The translations under genes were made by a program, and so were the position numbers. From Elusimicrobiota bacterium (GTDB lineage Bacteria; CAYTYR01; UBA6262), in NCBI GenBank assembly GCA_003153935.1, contig PMCA01000013.1, positions 8,818 to 14,531 of the forward strand: 5,714 nt of DNA. Reading direction: 5' to 3'. How positions within the stretch are numbered: the first letter of the stretch is position 1; each line of letters starts with the position of its first letter. The notes under the pieces are model-generated. The model worked only from the letters and a program-made list of their open reading frames with translations. It was not told the DNA's origin and made no database searches. Below are positions 1 to 4,937 of this stretch, one piece after another.

Positions 1-1206
1 AAAGCCGGTTATGACTTTGCTGTTGGTAATTATAAAACAGAGGAATTTGCCGTAAAGCAACTGCCGATTCAAGAGAGCCTGGTCATGAACGGTCACGATG
101 CCCTGGCGCTGGGAGCTATCCGGGCCGGTTGCAAGTTCTATTCTGCCTATCCTATGTCCCCTTCTACCAGCATAATGGAAAACCTGGCCAGTTTGGGACG
201 GGATTTTGGCATAGTGGTTGAACAGGCGGAAGATGAGATCGCTGCTATTAATATGGTCATCGGTGCGTCCTATACCGGAGTGCGGTCCATGGCCGCCACT
301 GCCGGCGGCGGTTTTGCCCTGATGGTGGAGGGCTTCAGCCTGGCCGGTATGCTGGAGACGCCGATCGTGATAGTAGACGCGCAACGTCCGGCGCCGGCTA
401 CTGGGTTCCCTACCCGGACCGAACAGGCCGACCTGGAGTTTCTTATCCATGCCGGTCACGGCGAATTCGCCCGGGCGATCTTCGCCCCCGGAACCATTGA
501 GCAAGCTTTTTATCTGACCGTTAAGGCTTTTAACCTGGCGGAAAAATACCAAATACCGGTACTGATTATGACTGATCAATATTTAGCTGATTCCTATCGC
601 AATGTAGAGAAATTTGATCTGGGCCAGGCTATGGTAAAGCGTTACCGCCTCAGCAAGGAAGAATCAACTAAGATAACTAACTATAAAAGATACCAGCTAA
701 CAGATACTGGGGTATCGCCGCTGGCGGTGCCGTCATGGATTAACGATGTTGTCTACGCTGACAGCGATGAACACACGGAAGAGGGTCATATAACTGAAGA
801 CGGCGAAATACGGAAGCAGATGGTAGCCAAAAGATTATTTAAAAAAATGGCCGGGTTGTCCGCGGAAATAGAAAAACCGGAAGTTTTCAACGTGGCGGGA
901 GCGGAAGTAGTTATGATCGGATTCGGCTCGACCTATGGGGTAATTAAAGAGGCGGCGGAAGCATTGGTCCAAAAAAGAATAGGCTTTATCCATTTATCCC
1001 AGGTTTGGCCATTCCCTGGTAAGGCGATGGAAGTCCTGCTTAAGGATGTTAAGAAGGTAGTCACCGTAGAGAACAACGCCAGCGCGCAGTTAGCCAATGT
1101 CCTGCGCCGTGAAACAGGGATCAAAGTAACCCGGTCAATCCTGAAATATGACGGCCGGCCCTTCGACCTGGATGAATTGATAACAGCGCTCCAAAAGGAA
1201 TCGTAA
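1..1206 (+). CDS. korA: 2-oxoacid:ferredoxin oxidoreductase, alpha subunit (KorA type), 5'-truncated
   Basis: This is the alpha subunit of a CoA-dependent 2-oxoacid:ferredoxin oxidoreductase, a cytoplasmic enzyme that with KorB converts a 2-oxoacid plus CoA to acyl-CoA and CO2, or the reverse, using ferredoxin. The frame is open from base 1 to the TAA at 1204-1206 (401 codons visible). The ATG at 85 lies inside the conserved stretch MNGHDALALGAIRAG, has no good ribosome binding site, and is preceded by in-frame residues that look like the linker from a fused N-terminal gamma domain, so the true start is upstream. Numbering from that Met, family signatures are YPMSPST (22-28), EDEIAA (49-54), GGGFALM (74-80), RPAPATGFPTRTEQADL (101-117) and YDGRPFDLDEL (355-365). 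YPMSPST fits KorA rather than pyruvate-type PorA. Full members have roughly 560-600 residues, so the missing part is probably the gamma domain. Substrate (2-oxoglutarate or another 2-oxoacid) cannot be assigned. Confidence 0.93.
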   Translation, partial: KAGYDFAVGNYKTEEFAVKQLPIQESLVMNGHDALALGAIRAGCKFYSAYPMSPSTSIMENLASLGRDFGIVVEQAEDEIAAINMVIGASYTGVRSMAATAGGGFALMVEGFSLAGMLETPIVIVDAQRPAPATGFPTRTEQADLEFLIHAGHGEFARAIFAPGTIEQAFYLTVKAFNLAEKYQIPVLIMTDQYLADSYRNVEKFDLGQAMVKRYRLSKEESTKITNYKRYQLTDTGVSPLAVPSWINDVVYADSDEHTEEGHITEDGEIRKQMVAKRLFKKMAGLSAEIEKPEVFNVAGAEVVMIGFGSTYGVIKEAAEALVQKRIGFIHLSQVWPFPGKAMEVLLKDVKKVVTVENNASAQLANVLRRETGIKVTRSILKYDGRPFDLDELITALQKES

Positions 1207-2066
1207 TGGTGGAAGCCAAGGATTTTTTAAGTAAAGATCCGGTCGCCTGGTGCCCTGGTTGCGGCGATTTCGGGATACATAACGCCGTTAAAAAAGCGCT
1301 GGTCAAATTAGGCAAGCGGCCGCAGGATATCTTACTGGTATCCGGCATAGGCCAGGCGGCGAAATTACCGCATTACGTTAAGGCCAATTGTTTTAACGGC
1401 TTGCATGGTCGCGCCTTACCACCGGCAGTAGCCGCTAAGATCGCCAACCGCGAGTTGACCGTGATCGTTACCACTGGCGACGGCGATTGTTATGGCGAGG
1501 GCGGCAATCATTTTATCCATAATATCAGAAGGAACGTGGATATTACCGTGGTAGTCCATGATAACCAGATATATGGCTTGACCAAGGGACAGGCTTCGCC
1601 GACTACCGGCCAGGGACAGGTGACTAAAGTCCAGGTGAACGGTGTGATACTGGAGCCGGTCCAGCCCCTGGCTTTGGCTATTGCTTTGGGTGCCGGGTTT
1701 GTCGCCCGGGGTTTTTCCGGCGACCCTGACCATCTGTCGACCCTAATAGTGGCGGGCGTGCAACATCGGGGATTTGCCCTGATCGATGTATTGCAACCTT
1801 GTGTTTCCTTTAATAAGGTAAATACCTATGATTGGTACAATAAAAGGGTATATAAAATTGACAGTGATAAAACTTATGATCCCGGCCAGCGCGTTGCTGC
1901 ATTTCAAAAAGCCCTGGAGTGGGGTGACAAGATCCCCTTAGGTATTATCTATCAAACAGAAAAAGAAACCTACGAAGACAAGAGCGGCTTGAATAAGCGG
2001 CCGCCCCTAATACTGGAGGAAATAGAAAATATCGATATTAGCAAGATTTTGGCTGAGTTTACCTGA
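1206..2066 (+). CDS. korB: 2-oxoacid:ferredoxin oxidoreductase, beta subunit (KorB type)
   Basis: This is the 286-residue thiamine-pyrophosphate and [4Fe-4S]-binding partner of KorA. It starts in the TAATG overlap with the korA stop, which implies translational coupling and balanced subunit synthesis. Visible motifs are WCPGCG (15-20, Cys16 and Cys19), SGIGQ (46-50), HGRALP (67-72), the TPP/Mg motif GDGD (91-94) followed by GGNHFIHNIRRN (99-110) and HDNQIYGLTKGQ (118-129), then SPT (131-133), and QPCVSFN (197-203, Cys199). Length is normal for the family. In characterised homologues four Cys ligate the cluster; the third is in GIGC, but here that position is Gln50, with Cys62 the nearest other Cys. 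This may be a subfamily trait rather than a defect, since every TPP motif is intact. A strong terminator follows 30 bp after the stop, so korB is the last gene of its operon. Confidence 0.95.
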   Translation: MVEAKDFLSKDPVAWCPGCGDFGIHNAVKKALVKLGKRPQDILLVSGIGQAAKLPHYVKANCFNGLHGRALPPAVAAKIANRELTVIVTTGDGDCYGEGGNHFIHNIRRNVDITVVVHDNQIYGLTKGQASPTTGQGQVTKVQVNGVILEPVQPLALAIALGAGFVARGFSGDPDHLSTLIVAGVQHRGFALIDVLQPCVSFNKVNTYDWYNKRVYKIDSDKTYDPGQRVAAFQKALEWGDKIPLGIIYQTEKETYEDKSGLNKRPPLILEEIENIDISKILAEFT

Positions 2067-2095
2067 TCTCCTGCGTATGGCACATATATGATAGT

Positions 2096-2135
2096 TCACG
2101 AAGCCCCTGAATAAGGGGCTTTGTGATTTTATATT
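2096..2135 (+). terminator. Rho-independent terminator of korAB
   Basis: The ascending arm is at 2096-2108 (TCACGAAGCCCCT), the loop GAATA at 2109-2113, and the descending arm at 2114-2126 (AGGGGCTTTGTGA). All 13 pairs form, one of them a G-U pair (2100/2122). The T-rich tail TTTTATATT follows at 2127-2135. The G/C-rich block sits next to the loop rather than at the stem base. Position directly after korB and ahead of an independent promoter supports a boundary between the two operons. Confidence 0.92.
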
Positions 2136-2141
2136 CACATA
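2120..2141. promoter_or_regulatory. Candidate upstream TetR operator (O2)
   Basis: The left arm TTTGTGAT (2120-2127) and right arm TTCACATA (2134-2141) are separated by 6 bp, the same geometry as the perfect repeat at 2174-2195. The right arm is identical to that repeat and the left arm matches it at 6 of 8 positions. It ends 6 bp before the -35 element. Its left arm is also the descending arm of the korB terminator, so part of the symmetry could come from that stem. A role as a second operator is inferred from similarity and placement. Confidence 0.5.
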
Positions 2142-2147
2142 TTTACA

Positions 2148-2176
2148 TTGACAATCTGGCTCAGAGGTGGTATTAT
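2148..2176 (+). promoter_or_regulatory. Sigma-70-type promoter of the efflux operon
   Basis: The -35 is TTGACA (2148-2153, exact consensus). The -10 is TATTAT (2171-2176, 5 of 6). The spacer is 17 bp, and a TG at 2168-2169 one base before the -10 makes an extended -10. The predicted start of transcription is near 2183. It is the only strong promoter I see ahead of tetR and probably drives tetR-tolC-hlyD-ABC together, because the downstream genes overlap or nearly abut. Confidence 0.88.
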
Positions 2177-2195
2177 GTGAATAGGAGTTCACATA
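2174..2195. promoter_or_regulatory. Candidate TetR operator (O1), perfect inverted repeat
   Basis: The arms TATGTGAA (2174-2181) and TTCACATA (2188-2195) are exact reverse complements around the 6-bp centre TAGGAG. The site covers the last three bases of the -10, the predicted transcription start, the ribosome binding site and the first base of the tetR ATG, so bound repressor would block RNA polymerase. Because the predicted start lies in the middle of the repeat, its own transcript would carry only one arm, which favours a DNA operator over an mRNA hairpin. TetR-family regulators commonly bind such repeats next to their own gene; binding here is inferred. Confidence 0.78.
2183..2187 (+). 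promoter_or_regulatory. Ribosome binding site that sets the tetR start
   Basis: AGGAG lies 7 nt before the ATG at 2195. It decides against the upstream in-frame GTG at 2123, which is inside the terminator, and against the next ATG at 2204. It sits in the operator centre and close to the predicted 5' end of the mRNA. Confidence 0.88.
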
Positions 2196-2782
2196 TGAAA
2201 AAAATGAAAACCAATATACGCCAAGCCCAGATTAAAGCCGCCGCTTTACAGGCTATCGGCCATGATGGTATTAAGGGATTCACCATTGCCCGTATTGCCC
2301 AGCAACTGGGCATGGCGGAAAGCAACCTGTACCGGCACTTCCGTAATAAGGAAGAATTAAAGGCTGAGCTGGTAAACGAGATGGGGGCCCAGATAGGGCA
2401 ACTGGTCAGGGCTGCTCTAATACAGGAAAGGACCCCTGAAGCGCAGCTGAGAAACATCTTCTTTGGACATCTGGGGATCTTTAAACGCCAAAAAGGGGTT
2501 TTGCGTATGATTATGTCCACTGAATTGTCCGGTGGCGACAAACTCGTGGAAGCCCGGTTAAGGGAAAATATCTCCGGATATCTGGCGGTGATCAAAAATA
2601 TATTAAAAACAGGGATTAAGAAGAGAGTATTTTCGCCGGGGCTGGATATAGAAGCCGCGGCGATGATGTTTATCGGGCTGATCCAGGCTACGGCCCTGCA
2701 ATGGCTGATATTTGGCGATTATATCGCCCAGGGGATGAGAGGAGAAAGAGTATGGGAGATATACATAAAAGGATTAAAATAA
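2195..2782 (+). CDS. TetR/AcrR-family transcriptional regulator
   Basis: This is a 195-residue regulator of typical TetR length and two-part layout. The N-terminal DNA-binding domain spans about residues 8-55. Its helix-turn-helix is FTIARIAQQLGMAESNLYRHF (29-49): FTIARIAQQLGM matches the helix before and into the turn, and AESNLYRHF is the recognition helix with the family's hallmark YRHF, followed by NKEEL (51-55). The rest (about 60-195) is the predicted helical ligand-binding and dimerisation domain, with hydrophobic stretches such as AAAMMFIGLIQATALQWLIF (154-173). Its ligand cannot be read from sequence. It is the first gene of the efflux operon, and its start region lies in a perfect inverted repeat, so autoregulation and control of the downstream pump are likely. 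Its last 31 bp overlap the tolC-like gene in another frame. Confidence 0.93.
   Translation: MKKMKTNIRQAQIKAAALQAIGHDGIKGFTIARIAQQLGMAESNLYRHFRNKEELKAELVNEMGAQIGQLVRAALIQERTPEAQLRNIFFGHLGIFKRQKGVLRMIMSTELSGGDKLVEARLRENISGYLAVIKNILKTGIKKRVFSPGLDIEAAAMMFIGLIQATALQWLIFGDYIAQGMRGERVWEIYIKGLK
2740..2744 (+). promoter_or_regulatory. Ribosome binding site that sets the tolC-like start
   Basis: AGGAG, within AGAGGAGA, lies 7 nt before the ATG at 2752 and inside the tetR coding sequence. It favours 2752 over the in-frame ATG at 2701, which would put 17 charged and polar residues ahead of the signal peptide. Confidence 0.88.
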
Positions 2783-4104
2783 TAATTTTCCAGTTGCTGC
2801 TTTTAGGAACTACAGCCTTATGGGGACAGGAGCTGACGCTGCCGGACGCAGTGCGCGTGGCATTCGCCCATAACCGCGATATCCTGGCCCAGGAACAGGA
2901 GATTCTAAAAGCCCGGGCTCAGGTATTAGGAACCTGGAACGATTTTCTACCCAGGCTTAACTTGCTGGGCAGTTATACTTATAGGGACGGTTTACTGCCT
3001 CTGGCCTCATTTATTCCGCCAAGTATATCTACGCCAAAAGATATCGGTGTCTTTACCGGTTACCAGAACGAAAAGAAAGCGGCGCTGGCTGCGGACTGGT
3101 CATTATTTAACAGCGGTCGCGGCTTGGCCAACCGGCGGCAGGCAAAATATAATCTGCAGATCCAGGAAGAAACTCTGCGCGCCAGGAAACTCGCGATTGA
3201 GTTCGAAGTAAGAAGACTTTATTACGGACTGCAGCTGGCCAAAGAAACAGAGAGGATCGCGGGACAGCTGGTGGACCAGGCGCGGGCGCACCTGGATGAG
3301 GTGGATAAAAAATATAAGGAAGGAACAGTAGCACATTTCGATGTACTGCAGTCAAAACTGCAGGTATCCAAGGCCCTGCCGCAATTAGTCAAGGCCCAAA
3401 ACGCCCGAGAACTGATAAAAACAGAATTGAAGAAGACACTGGGCATGAACTTGGATACCGAACTGGAATTGAAGGACGCTTTTGTTTTTGCCCACCAGGA
3501 CCTAGATGAAAATAGTTTCCGGGAATATGCCCTGGCACATCGGCCGGATTTTGCCGTTAGGGCTTTGAGCCTGGCTGCCAGCCAGGAGAATATTACCGTA
3601 GCTAAAGCCACCGGCCGGCCGCAAATCACCGCCAATGCCAACTACAGCTATACTTCCGGGCAGGTCAACGATATGTTTAATGACCGGCATAATATTTGGA
3701 ATGCCGGTGTTACTTTAGGTATCCCGATTTTTGACGGGTTTGCCGCTAAGTCCAGGGTGGACGAAGCGAAAGCCCGTTACGCCCAATTAGGCCTGCAAAA
3801 AGACGACCTGAATCTGCAAGTGGATTTAGAGATAAGGCAATCCTGCGAAGACCTGCGTAATTCAGAATCTATTATTGAAACCCAAAGAGACAGTATCGAC
3901 ATAGCTAAAGAAGCCTTGCAGATCGCTGAAGCAAGTTATCGGGTCGGCGAAGGGACCAATCTGGACATCCTGGACGCGCAAGTAACCTTGAGCCAAATCG
4001 ACAATAACCTGTATGAAGCCATATATGAATATAATATAGCAACTGCCGCGCTGAACAAGGCCATTGGGCGCAGCGAAATAGAGGAGGCAAAAAGTGAAAA
4101 ATAA
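2752..4104 (+). CDS. TolC-family outer-membrane efflux protein
   Basis: This 450-residue protein is an outer-membrane factor expected to trimerise into the channel and periplasmic tunnel of a tripartite exporter. From the chosen ATG there is a signal peptide: basic n-region (K6, R7, K9), hydrophobic core IIIFQLLLLGTTALWG (10-25), with cleavage near residue 25. The family's internal duplication is visible. Repeat 1 begins LTLPDAVRVAFAHNRDI (28-44) and includes PRLNLLGSYTY (67-77), WSLFNSGRG (116-124) and YKEGTVAHFDVLQSKL (188-203). Repeat 2 begins FREYALAHRPDF (257-268) and includes GRPQITANANYSY (288-300), IPIFDGFAAKSRVDEAKARY (324-343) and YRVGEGTNLDILDAQVTL (396-413). Long helical stretches lie between the strands. 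It overlaps tetR by 31 bp and the adaptor gene by 11 bp, so it is probably translationally coupled and dedicated to this pump. The cargo is unknown. Confidence 0.94.
   Translation: MGDIHKRIKIIIFQLLLLGTTALWGQELTLPDAVRVAFAHNRDILAQEQEILKARAQVLGTWNDFLPRLNLLGSYTYRDGLLPLASFIPPSISTPKDIGVFTGYQNEKKAALAADWSLFNSGRGLANRRQAKYNLQIQEETLRARKLAIEFEVRRLYYGLQLAKETERIAGQLVDQARAHLDEVDKKYKEGTVAHFDVLQSKLQVSKALPQLVKAQNARELIKTELKKTLGMNLDTELELKDAFVFAHQDLDENSFREYALAHRPDFAVRALSLAASQENITVAKATGRPQITANANYSYTSGQVNDMFNDRHNIWNAGVTLGIPIFDGFAAKSRVDEAKARYAQLGLQKDDLNLQVDLEIRQSCEDLRNSESIIETQRDSIDIAKEALQIAEASYRVGEGTNLDILDAQVTLSQIDNNLYEAIYEYNIATAALNKAIGRSEIEEAKSEK
4081..4087 (+). promoter_or_regulatory. Ribosome binding site that sets the GTG start of the adaptor gene
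   Basis: GAGGAGG lies 6 nt before the GTG at 4094, within the last codons of the tolC-like gene. Its strength supports the non-ATG start; the resulting N-terminus, MKNKKK followed by a hydrophobic segment, is what an anchored adaptor needs. Confidence 0.87.
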
Positions 4105-4924
4105 AAAGAAGATCATAATTATCGCAGTTCTGGTCCTGTTACTGATCGCTGCCTATAAATTCCTGATAGTCGACCGGGGAAACAACAAAACCATCTACGT
4201 ATCAGGAAGTATTGAGGCCACCGAGGTGCGCCTGTCTTTCCAGGTGCCCGGCAAAGTCGCAACCTTACTTGCTGATGAAGGCAACACTGTCAAGAAGGGT
4301 CAGAAGGTAGCTTCTCTGGCCAAGGAAGAACTGCAAAATATTAGGGACCAGGCCCAGGGTTCTTTTAAGGAGGCTGAGTTAAACTGGCGGAATCTGGAAC
4401 AGGACTCCCAGCGCCTGGATAATTTATTTACTGCTGGTTCAGTCTCAGAACAGAAAAAGGACGCTGCCAAAACCGCCGCTGCTACGGCCCAGGCCAGGAT
4501 GGAATCATGGCGCGCCGCGTTGGGACTGGCTGAGGTCAGGTTGAATTACGCCGATCTATACGCTCCTCTGGACGGTATGGTCCTGGTAAAAAGCGCGGAG
4601 AGCGGAGAATATATCCAACCGGGCGGCGTGATCTTTACCGTGGCCGACCTGCGCGCTGTCTGGTTGACCGGCTATGTAAGCGAAACAGATCTGGGTAAAG
4701 TAAAGTTGAACCAGGAGGTAAACGTTAAAACCGATACTTTTCCCAGCAAGGTTTATACGGGAAAGATAACCTTTATAGCGGCTGAAGCGGAGTTTACCCC
4801 CAAGCAGATCTTAACCAAGGAAGAGAGAGTGAAAAGGGTTTACCGCATTAAAATTAGTATTGACAATGAAACGCAGGAATTAAAGCCGGGCATGCCGGCT
4901 GAAGGATATATAAAGCTATCTTAG
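4094..4924 (+). CDS. HlyD/YbhG-type membrane-fusion (periplasmic adaptor) protein
   Basis: This 276-residue adaptor would link the inner-membrane ABC transporter to the TolC-like channel. It starts with a basic cap (MKNKKK) and one membrane segment at about 7-25, with no obvious cleavage or lipobox site, so it is probably anchored. The first half of the biotinyl-lipoyl-like domain is about 36-77 (VSGSIEATEVRLSFQVPGKV at 36-55, then GNTVKKGQKVASL). A short helical hairpin follows (about 78-148, tip near FTAGSVSEQ at 112-120), then the second lipoyl half LYAPLDGMVLVKSAESGEYI (155-174) and a beta-barrel (VWLTGYVSETDLGKV, 189-203). The C-terminal FTPKQILTKEERVKRVYRIK (234-253) resembles YbhG-type adaptors. 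It is shorter than E. coli YbhG (about 330 residues), mostly through its hairpin. Stop to the next start is 13 bp. Confidence 0.93.
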   Translation: MKNKKKIIIIAVLVLLLIAAYKFLIVDRGNNKTIYVSGSIEATEVRLSFQVPGKVATLLADEGNTVKKGQKVASLAKEELQNIRDQAQGSFKEAELNWRNLEQDSQRLDNLFTAGSVSEQKKDAAKTAAATAQARMESWRAALGLAEVRLNYADLYAPLDGMVLVKSAESGEYIQPGGVIFTVADLRAVWLTGYVSETDLGKVKLNQEVNVKTDTFPSKVYTGKITFIAAEAEFTPKQILTKEERVKRVYRIKISIDNETQELKPGMPAEGYIKLS

Positions 4925-4925
4925 C

Positions 4926-4929
4926 AGGA
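4926..4929 (+). promoter_or_regulatory. Ribosome binding site of the ABC ATPase gene
   Basis: AGGA lies 8 nt before the ATG at 4938, in the 13-bp gap after the adaptor stop. It is weaker than the other sites in the operon. A second in-frame ATG at 4944 would be 14 nt away, so 4938 is preferred. Confidence 0.65.
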
Positions 4930-4937
4930 CACTTATT

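Noticed and set aside
85-87. ATG at 85 as the start of the alpha subunit gene
   Set aside because: The frame is open to base 1, the residues before it look like the gamma-alpha linker, the Met lies inside a conserved family block, and there is no convincing ribosome binding site.
1416-1733. Open frame of 105 codons on the minus strand within korB
   Set aside because: It is the antisense shadow of a strongly conserved gene and has no recognisable domain. The other minus-strand frames inside korA, tetR and tolC were rejected for the same reason.
2094-2102. GTTCACGAA as a further operator half-site
   Set aside because: It is the base of the ascending terminator arm, and its similarity to TTCACATA follows from pairing with the TGTGA of the other arm.
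2123-2194. GTG at 2123 as the start of the TetR gene
   Set aside because: It lies in the terminator stem and upstream of the promoter, and the extra 24 residues do not resemble TetR proteins. ATG at 2195 has AGGAG at ideal spacing.
2067-2194. Riboswitch or small RNA in the intergenic gap
   Set aside because: The terminator, promoter and operators account for most of the 128 bp, and the predicted tetR leader is only about 12 nt, too short for a riboswitch.
2701-2751. ATG at 2701 as the start of the tolC-like gene
   Set aside because: It would add a charged stretch before the signal peptide and has no good ribosome binding site, whereas 2752 has AGGAG 7 nt upstream.
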